From NCBI RefSeq assembly GCF_029910655.1, contig NZ_CP123897.1, positions 1,178,001 through 1,242,000 of the forward strand: a stretch of DNA of 64,000 nt. The letters are read 5' to 3'. A program made the translations under genes and the position numbers. Under the pieces are notes generated by a model that saw only the letters and a program-made list of their open reading frames with translations, had not been told where the DNA came from and searched no databases. The stretch is from Methylomonas sp. UP202. GTDB taxonomy: Bacteria > Pseudomonadota > Gammaproteobacteria > Methylococcales > Methylomonadaceae. Numbering within the stretch: position 1 is the first letter of the stretch; the number at the start of each line of letters is the position of its first letter. Positions 18,399 through 26,755 of the stretch are shown piece after piece.

Positions 18399-19169
18399 TT
18401 ATGGGTATAGCCTTTCCTGCTGAAACGAGGAGCCGTTCCAGCACAGTGCGCTGGCGCCGTCCATCGTCCAGTCAGCCAGCACGAAACGCTTGGCATGGCG
18501 GCCTTCCAGCAGGAATTCGTGCAGGTTCGGGCGATGGGTGTGGCCGTGTATTAGAATGTCGCAGCCATGTTGGCGCATCGTTTCGGCGACGGTTTGTTGA
18601 TTGACATCCATGATTTCATCGGTTTTGCCGCGCTTATGATAAAAGCTGCGTAGGCGGTACCAGCGCGCGGCCAACAGGCGAAGTATCAATGGTTTGCTCA
18701 GTACATTGTTGCGCCACCGAGGATTACGGGATTTTTTCCGAAACGCTTGGTAAGCCTCGTCGTCGGTACAGAGCAAATCGCCATGCGTCAATAAAACTCG
18801 GGTGCCGTTCAAGTCGATAACACTGTAATCGTCCAACAACGTGACGCCGGTTTCCCGACAAAACTGTTCGCCCAGCAAAAAATCCCGATTGCCTTGCAAT
18901 AAAAAAATCCGGATTCCAGCTTCGGTCAGCGCTCTTAATGCCTTTTTGATACTTCGATTCGGCGGAGTTTTGTCGTCGTCGCCTATCCATGCGTCGAAGA
19001 GATCGCCGAGTATATAGACGGCTTGGGCGCGCGAGGCTCGGTACTGCAAGAAATCGAGAAAGCGCCGGGTTAGTCCCGGCTTTTCCCATACCAGATGCAG
19101 GTCGGAGATGAACAGAATATCCTGGTGTAGAGACGCCTGCTTCGGCGTCTCTAGCGAGGATTGCAGCAT
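18399..19169 (-). CDS. lpxH: UDP-2,3-diacylglucosamine hydrolase
   Basis: A 256-residue metallophosphoesterase of lipid A synthesis that splits UDP-2,3-diacylglucosamine to lipid X and UMP at the inner membrane. Metal-binding motifs are in order: ISDLHL, GDLFDAWIGDD, GNRDF, LTHGD and HGHTHRP. The start at 19169 is chosen because it lies 4 bases after the cyclophilin stop; a longer frame to 19310 would run through that gene and adds a low-complexity, non-homologous N-terminus. The lpxH-cyclophilin-cysS order is a common gammaproteobacterial arrangement. Confidence 0.93.
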   Translation of the reverse strand: MLQSSLETPKQASLHQDILFISDLHLVWEKPGLTRRFLDFLQYRASRAQAVYILGDLFDAWIGDDDKTPPNRSIKKALRALTEAGIRIFLLQGNRDFLLGEQFCRETGVTLLDDYSVIDLNGTRVLLTHGDLLCTDDEAYQAFRKKSRNPRWRNNVLSKPLILRLLAARWYRLRSFYHKRGKTDEIMDVNQQTVAETMRQHGCDILIHGHTHRPNLHEFLLEGRHAKRFVLADWTMDGASALCWNGSSFQQERLYP

Positions 19170-19173
19170 GGCG

Positions 19174-19755
19174 TTATTCGACGACTTCGGCTTTCTCAAT
19201 GACGATGTCGGTTTTGGGGACGTCTTGATGCATGCCGCGGTTGGCGGTGGGTTGCTTGGCCATCGCATCGACGACATCCATGCCTTCGACGACTTCGCCG
19301 AATACCGCATAGCCCCAGCCGCTAGGCGTTTGGTTGGTATGGTCTAAAAAGGCGTTGTCTTTATAATTGATAAAAAATTGCGCGGTGGCCGAATGAGGAT
19401 CGTTGGTACGGGCCATCGCGATGGTGCCGCGCTTGTTTTTCAGGCCGTTGTTCGCTTCGTTTTGGATGGTGGCCTTGGTGGCTTTTTGATTGAACGACGT
19501 GTCGAAACCACCGCCTTGAGCCATGAACCCCGGAATGACACGATGGAAGATCGTGCCGTTATAAAAGCCGTCGTTCACGTAGGCAATGAAGTTGGCCGTT
19601 GATGCAGGCGCTTTGACGGCGTCGAGTTGGATGACGATGGTGCCTAGCGTGGTGGTCAATTTGACTTTGGATTGGGAGTCCGACATTTTGTTTTCCGTTG
19701 CAAATGAAAGGGTTGAAAATAAAAACAGCATCAGGTAAGCGAACCGGTTACGCAT
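19174..19755 (-). CDS. Cyclophilin-type peptidyl-prolyl isomerase (periplasmic)
   Basis: A 193-residue PPIase that speeds cis-trans isomerisation of Xaa-Pro bonds. The cyclophilin fold is seen through [13 protein letters not shown], the GTIAMAR region and TAQFFIN. A hydrophobic N-terminus (residues 1-20, ending SFA) precedes MSDSQSK, so the protein is probably periplasmic (PpiA-like); starting at the inner Met would give a cytosolic PpiB-like form. The upstream ATG has AGGA in good position and the inner one does not, so the longer form is preferred. Gene order matches the ppiB-lpxH pair. Confidence 0.88.
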   Translation of the reverse strand: MRNRFAYLMLFLFSTLSFATENKMSDSQSKVKLTTTLGTIVIQLDAVKAPASTANFIAYVNDGFYNGTIFHRVIPGFMAQGGGFDTSFNQKATKATIQNEANNGLKNKRGTIAMARTNDPHSATAQFFINYKDNAFLDHTNQTPSGWGYAVFGEVVEGMDVVDAMAKQPTANRGMHQDVPKTDIVIEKAEVVE

Positions 19756-19867
19756 GAAATATCCTCGTTAGCGCTGTAAGCGGCGAATTCTATGTGTTTT
19801 TATCTTGAAAGAGAAGCCGGAATCTTGGTAGATTGCGGAGTCTTTGCGCCGTAATCGATCAACGCCG

Positions 19868-21241
19868 ATGCTGAAAATTTACAACACCCTGACTCGCAGC
19901 AAGCAAGAATTCATTCCCCGGGAACCCGGCAAGGTCGGCATGTACGTTTGCGGCATGACTGTTTACGACTATTGCCACGTCGGCCACGCTCGGGTGATGG
20001 TGGTTTTCGATACCGTGGCCCGCTATTTGCGCCATGCGGGATACCAACTGACATATGTGCGGAACGTCACCGATATCGACGATAAAATCATTCAGCGCGC
20101 CAACGAAAACGGCGAAGCCTTTACCGAATTGACCGAGCGTTTTATCGCCGCAATGCACGAGGACGAAAGGGCGCTGGCGGTATTGCCGCCGGACATCGAG
20201 CCGCGCGCTACTCAATCGATTGCCGACATCATCCGGATGATAGAAACGCTGATCGACAAGGGCTACGCCTACGTCGGCGGCAATGGCGACGTGTTTTACG
20301 CGGTCAGCCGTTTCGACGGTTACGGCAAGCTGTCCGGCAAGAACATCGAAGATTTGAATGCCGGCGAACGGGTCGGCGTCGATACGGCCAAACGCGATCC
20401 GCTGGATTTCGTGTTGTGGAAAATGGCCAAACTCGGCGAACCGGCCTGGGAGTCGCCTTGGGGCATGGGGCGTCCCGGCTGGCATATCGAATGCTCGGCG
20501 ATGTCCACCTGCTGCCTCGGCAATCACTTCGACATTCACGGCGGCGGCATGGATTTACAGTTTCCGCATCACGAAAACGAGATAGCCCAGTCCGAGGGCG
20601 CCACCGGTCAGCCCTTCGTCAATTATTGGATGCATAACGGTTTCGTTCGGATTAACGAAGAGAAAATGTCCAAATCATTGGGCAATTTTTTTACGGTGCG
20701 AGAGGTGCTGAAACAATATCGGCCGGAAGTGATTCGGTTTTTCATACTGTCCAGCCACTACCGCAGTCCGCTAAATTACGCCGACGAGCAGCTCGACGAA
20801 GCCGGTACCGCGTTGACCCGTTTATATACGGCGCTGCGCGGCGTCGAAATCGCCGACATCGACATCGACGTCGATTATCGGCTGCGTTTCGAGCAAGCGA
20901 TGGACGATGACTTCAATACGCCGGTGGCCCTGGCGGTACTTTTCGATTTGGCTCGCGAATTGAACAAAACCGAACACAAAGCCCAACTGGCGGCGACGTT
21001 AAAGCGTTTGGCCGGAATTTTGGGATTGCTGCAAGACGATCCGGACGATTTTCTGAAAGGCGGTAGCGGCGCGGACGGTTTATCCGAGGCCGACATTGAA
21101 AGTTTGATTGCCGATCGTAAAGTCGCCAAAACCAATAAAGATTGGGCGCGAGCCGACGCGATCCGGGATCGCCTAAAAAGCTCGGGCGTCATTCTGGAAG
21201 ATGTGGCCGGCGGGAACACCATTTGGCGGCGGGAAAACTGA
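19868..21241 (+). CDS. cysS: Cysteinyl-tRNA synthetase
   Basis: A 457-residue class I aminoacyl-tRNA synthetase that charges tRNA-Cys in the cytosol. It has the HIGH-equivalent HVGHAR, an [10 protein letters not shown] zinc/active-site region, [10 protein letters not shown] with HHENEIAQ, and KMSKS in [14 protein letters not shown] 19868 (MLKIYNTL) is the conserved start; an extension to a TTG at 19844 is possible but not expected for the family. It is divergent from the cyclophilin gene across a 112-base gap and is followed 9 bases later by fchA. Confidence 0.96.
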   Translation: MLKIYNTLTRSKQEFIPREPGKVGMYVCGMTVYDYCHVGHARVMVVFDTVARYLRHAGYQLTYVRNVTDIDDKIIQRANENGEAFTELTERFIAAMHEDERALAVLPPDIEPRATQSIADIIRMIETLIDKGYAYVGGNGDVFYAVSRFDGYGKLSGKNIEDLNAGERVGVDTAKRDPLDFVLWKMAKLGEPAWESPWGMGRPGWHIECSAMSTCCLGNHFDIHGGGMDLQFPHHENEIAQSEGATGQPFVNYWMHNGFVRINEEKMSKSLGNFFTVREVLKQYRPEVIRFFILSSHYRSPLNYADEQLDEAGTALTRLYTALRGVEIADIDIDVDYRLRFEQAMDDDFNTPVALAVLFDLARELNKTEHKAQLAATLKRLAGILGLLQDDPDDFLKGGSGADGLSEADIESLIADRKVAKTNKDWARADAIRDRLKSSGVILEDVAGGNTIWRREN

Positions 21242-21250
21242 GAGACAGCA

Positions 21251-21880
21251 ATGACTGAAATCAAAGATCAATCCGTTCAACTGTTTCTCAACGAACTAGC
21301 CAGCAAACAAGCGACACCGGGCGGGGGTAGCGCGGCGGCGCTGTTGGGAGCGCAAGGCGCTGCGTTGGTTTCGATGGTTTGCAATCTGACGATAGGCAAA
21401 CCCAAATACGCCGAAGTCGATGCCGAGCTGAGAGTGTTGTTGGTCGAGGCGGAAGCGTTGCGGGAAACATTGACCGGGATGATTCAGGCCGACGTCGAGG
21501 TGTTCGATCGCTTGATGGCCTGTTACGGCCTGCCCAAGACCACCGATGCGGAAAAAGCCTACCGTTTGGAGCGGATTCAGGCGGTGCTCAAAGAGGCCAC
21601 CGATGTGCCGCTGGCCTGCGCCAAGGCTTGCGCGCAAGCGATTGCATTGAGCCGGGTTGCGGCCGAAAAAGGCGGGCAGGCGGTCATCAGCGACGCCGGC
21701 GTCGCGGTGATGGCGGCCTTTGCCGGTTTGAAGAGCGCGGCGCTGAACGTCCGGATCAATGCCGGAGCCTTGAAAGATAGGGCGTTCGCCGACGGTCGGC
21801 TGGCGGAGTTGCAAGCCTTGTTGACGACAGGCGAGCGGGAGGCCGATGCCATTTACCGAATCGTGCAAGACAAACTTTAA
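21251..21880 (+). CDS. fchA: Methenyltetrahydrofolate cyclohydrolase / cyclodeaminase family
   Basis: A 209-residue all-helical protein of the formiminotransferase-cyclodeaminase family with the signature TPGGGSAAALLGA near residue 23. Stand-alone members (FchA) hydrolyse methenyl-H4F in the tetrahydrofolate C1 pathway of methylotrophs. Another possibility is formimino-H4F cyclodeaminase, but no histidine utilisation genes are near. It is probably cotranscribed with cysS (9-base gap). Confidence 0.85.
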   Translation: MTEIKDQSVQLFLNELASKQATPGGGSAAALLGAQGAALVSMVCNLTIGKPKYAEVDAELRVLLVEAEALRETLTGMIQADVEVFDRLMACYGLPKTTDAEKAYRLERIQAVLKEATDVPLACAKACAQAIALSRVAAEKGGQAVISDAGVAVMAAFAGLKSAALNVRINAGALKDRAFADGRLAELQALLTTGEREADAIYRIVQDKL

Positions 21881-21992
21881 CTCGCGAATCGCCCGAATCA
21901 GCCGCTCGGCTATCGGGGCGTTCGCTTTGAGCTGTCTAGGTTACAACAGGCCCAAAGCCGATAAGTTAAGTGCTTACGGTCGATCTATGTCG

Positions 21993-22074
21993 GGCTGAGG
22001 GAGTCGAACTAAGCCGCTGGCTGAGCGGAGTCGAAGCCAGCCGTTTGCTTCGGCTCTGCTTAGCGAACGGCTTA
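21993..22074. repeat. Imperfect long palindrome with a repeated GAG-GAGTCGAA core
   Basis: Arms at 22010-22037 and 22047-22074 are inverse complements with about 23 of 28 bases matching (TAAGCCG...CGGCTTA outside, GAGTCGAAGC/GCTTCGGCTC inside). A further copy of the core, GGCTGAGGGAGTCGAA, lies at 21993-22008. The structure sits between the convergent fchA and nifA genes. It may be a REP-like element or a two-way terminator. Confidence 0.6.
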
Positions 22075-22119
22075 ACCTAACGGCAACGGCATTTGCAGCA
22101 GGCTTAGGCGAGGATTGGC

Positions 22120-23646
22120 TCAAAGCTGTTTGACGTTAATATTCAAGGTTTGAATCCGATAGGCGATCTGCCTCGGCGTCATATCCAACAAGCGCGCCGC
22201 CTTGGCCTGCACCCAGCCGCTTTGTTCCAGCGCCGCGATTACTCTTTCCCGCTCGTCCATGTTTTCGTCGTGCAGATCGATTTGCTTGATCTGTTGCGGC
22301 GTCCGGCCGATGCCAATTTCGCTTTCCAGCCCGGTCGCGGCAATTACGTCGCGATCGATGACGCCGTCCTGGCTCATAATCGCGGCGCGTTCCAGGCGGT
22401 TTTCCAATTCGCGGACATTGCCGGGCCAGTCGTGTTTCATCAAAATGCGGATCGCGCTTTCCTTGACTTCCAGCGGCCGGCCGCCTTGTTGCTTGGAAAT
22501 CCGGTTCAGTAAAAAGCTGGCCAGTTCCGGAATGTCTTCGATGCGCTCGCGCAGCGGCGGCATATTGATAGGCATCACGTTCAGCCGGTAATACAAGTCT
22601 TCGCGGAAGTTGCCGTCGGCCACCTCCTGCTCCAGATTGCGGTTGGTCGCGGCGATGATGCGGACGTTGACTTTCAGGGTGCGGACGCCGCCGACCCGCT
22701 CGAATTCGCCCTCTTGCAATACCCGCAATAGTTTGGCTTGGAACGAAGCCGAGATTTCGCCGATCTCGTCGAGAAATAAGGTGCCGCCGTCGGCCAGTTC
22801 GAAGCGGCCCTTGCGTTGACCGATCGCGCCGCTGAACGCGCCTTTTTCGTGACCGAACAACTCGGACTCGAGCAAGGTGTCCGGTAGTGCCGCACAGTTC
22901 AGTTTCAGAAACGGGCCGTTGGCGCAGGCCGAGTTGAAATGGATGGAACTGGCGACTACTTCCTTACCGGTGCCGGATTCGCCGCGAATTAAAACGGTGG
23001 TATGCCATTTTGCGACCTGACGAATGATGTCGAACACCTTCAGCATCGGTTCGGAATGGCCGATGATGTTTTCGAAGCGATAGTTTTTGACCAGAGTCTG
23101 TTTGAGGTAGTCGCGCTCGCTGGCCAGTTCGTTTTGTTTGCGTTCCATGACCCGCAGCATGTTGACGCTGTGGGCGATCAGGTTGGCAACCATTTCCATG
23201 AAGCGGGCGCGTTCGCCGAGGAAGCCTGCGTCGCATGGCTGAGCCGCCAGGATGCCGACTACTTCTCCTTGTTCGACGGCCAGCGGCGAGCCGATGAAGG
23301 GTAGGTCGGGGTTGTATACGCCGAGCCGGCTTAAGAAGCGCGGTTCGTCGGCGATGCGCTCCACGACGATGGTGCTGCCTTCGTCCAAAATCGCACCGAC
23401 CAAGCCTTCGCCGGGTTGGTAGCGGACCGAACGGTCGATGTCTTCGCCGTAGATTTCGCAGATGCTCATGCTGTCGTCTTCAATGTCGCGTAGCGTGATC
23501 ATCCCGAAATGCAGGCCGGTACGTTTGTGCAGTATCTCCAATATCCCCTTCAGTTTGGTTCTCAGATCGTGGGTGCTATTGAGAAGTTGGCTGACCAAAT
23601 ACAGGGTGTCCAGTTCCGATTCGACCAGTAGTAATCTTTCACTCAT
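22120..23646 (-). CDS. nifA: NifA, sigma-54-dependent activator of nitrogen fixation genes
   Basis: A 508-residue enhancer-binding protein. An N-terminal GAF domain (about 20-165) precedes the AAA+ domain with Walker A GESGTGKE, the sigma-54 contact loop and Walker B GGTLFLDEIG. A Fis-type helix-turn-helix is at the C-terminus (RLLDMTPRQIAYRIQTL). The contact loop reads GAFSGA instead of the usual GAFTGA. The interdomain linker has no Cys cluster, as expected for NifL-controlled NifA of gammaproteobacteria. It overlaps the end of nifL by 8 bases, so NifL and NifA are coupled. It should bind TGT-N10-ACA sites such as those at 25447 and 25488. Confidence 0.95.
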   Translation of the reverse strand: MSERLLLVESELDTLYLVSQLLNSTHDLRTKLKGILEILHKRTGLHFGMITLRDIEDDSMSICEIYGEDIDRSVRYQPGEGLVGAILDEGSTIVVERIADEPRFLSRLGVYNPDLPFIGSPLAVEQGEVVGILAAQPCDAGFLGERARFMEMVANLIAHSVNMLRVMERKQNELASERDYLKQTLVKNYRFENIIGHSEPMLKVFDIIRQVAKWHTTVLIRGESGTGKEVVASSIHFNSACANGPFLKLNCAALPDTLLESELFGHEKGAFSGAIGQRKGRFELADGGTLFLDEIGEISASFQAKLLRVLQEGEFERVGGVRTLKVNVRIIAATNRNLEQEVADGNFREDLYYRLNVMPINMPPLRERIEDIPELASFLLNRISKQQGGRPLEVKESAIRILMKHDWPGNVRELENRLERAAIMSQDGVIDRDVIAATGLESEIGIGRTPQQIKQIDLHDENMDERERVIAALEQSGWVQAKAARLLDMTPRQIAYRIQTLNINVKQL

Positions 23647-25273
23647 GGATGCTCACCATGGCTGAGTTTTTTTGACAGGGAAAACTGAGTTTGAAACTGC
23701 AGCCGTTTTGATAGTCCGGATCGATTTCGATCATGCCGTTGTGCTGGTTGACAATTTCCTTCGCCATTACCAGCCCCATGCCGGCCTGTACGCTGCCCAT
23801 CGTCGGCGAAGTGGTGAAAAACGGTTCGAACACTTTGCTGCGTTGATTCGCCGGGATGCCGGGGCCGGTATCGTCGATAGCCACGTGTACCCAGGCGCGG
23901 TCGCTGGCGGTGCTGATCTTGATCAGCCGTTCGCGACTGCCGGCGCGGTTCATGGCATTGACCGCATTGTCGATCAGTTGTTTGAACAGCATGCGCAGTT
24001 TGTTCTCCGACCCGAGGATAGAAGGCAAAACCGGATTGGGCAACCAATCGACGACGATGCCGTTGGCCAGAAACTTGGTGCTGTAGAGCAGCATTACCTC
24101 GTGCAGCAGTTGATTCAAATTGACGGGTACGACCGCCGATTCCGGGATCTCGGGCACGCAGCGTTGCAAAGTCGCCAGGGTTTCCTCGCCCATGGCTTGT
24201 ACCTGACTGAGCAGGTCGCGCAACGGCTGGTTGTGCGAATCGTTGCGCTGACTCATGATCTGTATCGCCGCGTGAATTTGATTGAGCGGCTGGCGGATTT
24301 GGTGCATCGCGCCCAACAGGGTTTCGCGGATGCTGCGTATGTGTTCTTCCTCGGTCAACAAATTGCGCAAAGTCTGAATCTGCAGTTTTTCCTGCTGGCG
24401 ACGCTGTAGTGTGATGTCGTTAACGCTCAACAATAGATAGTCTTTAAATTGCTTGGCGAAGAAAGTGTCGGCGCAGACGTCGTTTTCGGTAAACCAGTTG
24501 CCGGAGCAGGAAAACCAGCGGGTGCCGCGGATGCCGGTGCCGTCGTAACGGATTTCCCGGTTGGTGAAGCCTTGGCGAGTCGTGGCGGCGGTCCACAGAT
24601 CGCCCATGTCCTGCTCCAACGCGTCGAGGAAAAACAATGCCGGTTCCGGTTTATCCAGTTCGCTGATCAGCATCTTGTACATTTGGTTGTCCAGGACCAC
24701 CCGCTTGTCGCTGTCCAATACCGCCATCGCCACCGGCGATGCGTTCAGCACCGATTCGATCAATTGCTTTTGGTTACTGACCTGCTGTTCGACGTGGTGA
24801 GCCTGGGTGACGTCCCGGTGCATGCCAATGTAATGACTGATGGCGCCGCGTTCGTCGAACATCGGCGCGATCGTCAGGTCCGCCAAATAGCGGTCTCCCA
24901 GTTTACGCCGGTTGACCAACTGGCCGTGCCAAACTTGCTTGCGGGAAATGGTGTGCCATAGGTCGTAATAAATTTGCCGCGGCGTGGACTTGTCGGAGAG
25001 CTTGGATTCGTTTTGGCCCAGAATTTCGGCGGCGTGGTAGCCGGTCACTTGGGTGAAGGCATCGTTGATATACAGGATATTGGCTTTTTTATCGGTGATC
25101 GATATGGCGACCGGGGCTTGTTCGACCGCTTTCACGAACAGCGAGAAAGGTAGGGTTTGGTTTCGCTTGTCGCCGCGCTTGGCCGGGGCGGTATCGGCCT
25201 GGCCGGGCGCCAACAGATTGGCCGTGTCGATCTCGATTTCGCCCAGCATGAAGTCACGGGTGGATTTGGTCAT
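23639..25273 (-). CDS. nifL: NifL, redox and nitrogen sensing anti-activator of NifA
   Basis: A 544-residue PAS sensor. The first PAS domain (about 35-155, with IYYDLWHTISRKQVWHGQL and a GMHRDVTQ end) binds FAD in known NifL. A second PAS region (about 165-275) precedes a histidine-kinase-like H region (HQIRQPLNQI) and an ATPase domain with the DDTGPGIP box. NifL does not phosphorylate; it holds NifA inactive under oxygen or fixed nitrogen. ATG 25273 is chosen over an upstream in-frame start at 25405 because it gives the normal NifL N-terminus; the 25405 start coincides with the -24 element of the predicted promoter. Confidence 0.92.
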   Translation of the reverse strand: MTKSTRDFMLGEIEIDTANLLAPGQADTAPAKRGDKRNQTLPFSLFVKAVEQAPVAISITDKKANILYINDAFTQVTGYHAAEILGQNESKLSDKSTPRQIYYDLWHTISRKQVWHGQLVNRRKLGDRYLADLTIAPMFDERGAISHYIGMHRDVTQAHHVEQQVSNQKQLIESVLNASPVAMAVLDSDKRVVLDNQMYKMLISELDKPEPALFFLDALEQDMGDLWTAATTRQGFTNREIRYDGTGIRGTRWFSCSGNWFTENDVCADTFFAKQFKDYLLLSVNDITLQRRQQEKLQIQTLRNLLTEEEHIRSIRETLLGAMHQIRQPLNQIHAAIQIMSQRNDSHNQPLRDLLSQVQAMGEETLATLQRCVPEIPESAVVPVNLNQLLHEVMLLYSTKFLANGIVVDWLPNPVLPSILGSENKLRMLFKQLIDNAVNAMNRAGSRERLIKISTASDRAWVHVAIDDTGPGIPANQRSKVFEPFFTTSPTMGSVQAGMGLVMAKEIVNQHNGMIEIDPDYQNGCSFKLSFPCQKNSAMVSIHE

Positions 25274-25389
25274 GGCAAACTGCTCTCTAGGTATATTCCG
25301 GATGAATGATTGTTGCCCGCCGAGCAAACGACAGAACCGCGGGCGGCAAGGGCGACCGGCTCCGGGCCGGTATTTCCTTAAAAGCATAT

Positions 25390-25405
25390 GCAATTTGGAC
25401 GCCAA
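25390..25405 (-). promoter_or_regulatory. Predicted sigma-54 promoter of nifLA
   Basis: On the minus strand it reads TGGCGTCCAAATTGCA, with GG and GC in the exact -24/-12 spacing of sigma-54 promoters. It lies about 117 bases upstream of the nifL ATG and on the nifL side of the two NifA sites. Confidence 0.7.
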
Positions 25406-25446
25406 AGTTGGTAAGGCCAGTCTGCTGTTGCTTATTCCCGGCTAAT

Positions 25447-25462
25447 TGTAAGGTTTACGACA
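25447..25462. promoter_or_regulatory. NifA upstream activator sequence 1
   Basis: TGT-N10-ACA, an exact consensus NifA site, 42 bases from the nifLA -24 element and about 107 bases from the rnf -24 element. Confidence 0.7.
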
Positions 25463-25487
25463 TTTATTTGCCCGCTTGTTTTGAATC

Positions 25488-25503
25488 TGTGTTTTTTGGC
25501 ACA
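25488..25503. promoter_or_regulatory. NifA upstream activator sequence 2
   Basis: A second exact TGT-N10-ACA, 41 bases (about four helical turns) from site 1 and 66 bases upstream of the rnf -24 element. Confidence 0.75.
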
Positions 25504-25568
25504 GAGCTTACAGGAAACCTGAGCCCTGATTTCGCGGGATTCGGCGGGTATTCGCCGAGATAGTCGCT

Positions 25569-25584
25569 TGGCACGGATGATGCT
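25569..25584 (+). promoter_or_regulatory. Predicted sigma-54 promoter of the rnf operon
   Basis: TGGCACGGATGATGCT, matching the -24 box exactly and the -12 box with one change, with correct spacing. It ends 33 bases before the rnfA ATG. Together with the two NifA sites this predicts NifA-driven expression. Confidence 0.8.
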
Positions 25585-25617
25585 GAATAGTTAACACTAC
25601 ACAAGGTTCTTAAAACG

Positions 25618-26199
25618 ATGAGCGAATACTTATTGCTGATATTGGGCACGGCGCTGGTAAACAACGTGGTGCTGGTCAAGTTCCTCGGATTATGCCCGTT
25701 CATGGGCGTTTCCAACAAACTTGATACCGCATTGGGCATGGGCTTGGCGACCACCTTCGTACTGACGCTGGCCTCGGCCGCGAGTTGGGTGTTGGAGCAC
25801 CGCTTGCTGTTGCCGTTCGACATCGGCTTTTTAAGAGTGTTGGGTTTTATTTTAGTGATCGCCGCCGTCGTGCAGTTCACCGAGATGGTCATTCATAAGA
25901 CTAGTCCGGTGATGTATCAGGTGTTGGGTATTTTCTTGCCGCTGATCACTACCAATTGCGCAGTCTTGGGCGTGGCCTTGCTGAACATCCAAGAACAATA
26001 CAACTTCGTCCAAAGCCTGTTGTTCGGCTTTGGTTCGGCATTGGGTTTTACCCTGGTGATGGTGCTCTTTGCCGGTCTCCGTGAACGCTTGGCGTTGATG
26101 GCTGTACCGGCACTTTTTTCAGGCACCCCCATTGCGTTTATCACCGCCGGCATTATGTCGCTGGCATTCATGGGATTTGCGGGTCTATACAGCAAATAA
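25618..26199 (+). CDS. rnfA: Electron transport complex subunit RnfA
   Basis: A 193-residue inner-membrane protein with six predicted helices. It has the family signatures [14 protein letters not shown] at the N-terminus and a symmetric ITTNCAVLG motif. With RnfE it forms the membrane core that holds an Fe-S centre between the two Cys half-sites. Rnf uses the ion motive force and NADH to reduce ferredoxin or flavodoxin for nitrogenase. It is the first gene of a nine-gene operon behind a sigma-54 promoter; rnfB follows 11 bases later. Confidence 0.96.
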   Translation: MSEYLLLILGTALVNNVVLVKFLGLCPFMGVSNKLDTALGMGLATTFVLTLASAASWVLEHRLLLPFDIGFLRVLGFILVIAAVVQFTEMVIHKTSPVMYQVLGIFLPLITTNCAVLGVALLNIQEQYNFVQSLLFGFGSALGFTLVMVLFAGLRERLALMAVPALFSGTPIAFITAGIMSLAFMGFAGLYSK

Positions 26200-26210
26200 G
26201 AGGCGCAGCC

Positions 26211-26744
26211 ATGTACGTTTTATCCGCGATAGTGATTTTGACCGCTCTGGGCCTGTTTCTGGGCATCAGTCTGGGCATTGCCGCTAAATATCTGAAAGTG
26301 GAATCCGATCCGCTGGTCGAGCGAGTGGAAGAATTAATGCCGGGTTCGCAGTGCGGCCAATGCGGCTTTCCAGGATGTCGGCCGGCGGCCGAGGCCGTGG
26401 TATCCGGCGCCGCGCCGGTAACCTTATGTCCGCCGGGCGGCACGGCCTTGGTCGAGCAACTGGCCAAACTGCTGGGTGTCGATGTCGACTTGAGCCAGAC
26501 TCAGGATCAAGAACCGATGGTCGCTAGGGTCAGCGAAGAGACGTGCACCGGTTGCACTCGCTGCTTTAAGGTGTGCCCCACCGATGCGATCGTCGGCGCA
26601 CCAAAACAAATCCATGCGGTCGTTGCCGATGCCTGCATAGGCTGTAAAAAATGTGTGGAAGTTTGCCCGACCGAGTGCCTGCAAATGCATCCCGTCGAAG
26701 TCACCTTGCGGAACTGGCGCTGGCCCAAGCCTTTGGCGGCGTAA
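26211..26744 (+). CDS. rnfB: Ferredoxin-type subunit RnfB
   Basis: A 177-residue Fe-S protein. It has an N-terminal membrane helix (residues 1-25), a Cys-rich four-Cys domain (GSQCGQCGFPGCRPAAEA) that binds one 4Fe-4S cluster, then two ferredoxin motifs (CTGCTRCFKVCP and CIGCKKCVEVCP). It passes electrons between RnfC and the membrane core and probably to the soluble ferredoxin. The start at 26211 has AGAGG upstream. Confidence 0.96.
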   Translation: MYVLSAIVILTALGLFLGISLGIAAKYLKVESDPLVERVEELMPGSQCGQCGFPGCRPAAEAVVSGAAPVTLCPPGGTALVEQLAKLLGVDVDLSQTQDQEPMVARVSEETCTGCTRCFKVCPTDAIVGAPKQIHAVVADACIGCKKCVEVCPTECLQMHPVEVTLRNWRWPKPLAA

Positions 26745-26755
26745 GGAAAAAGTTT

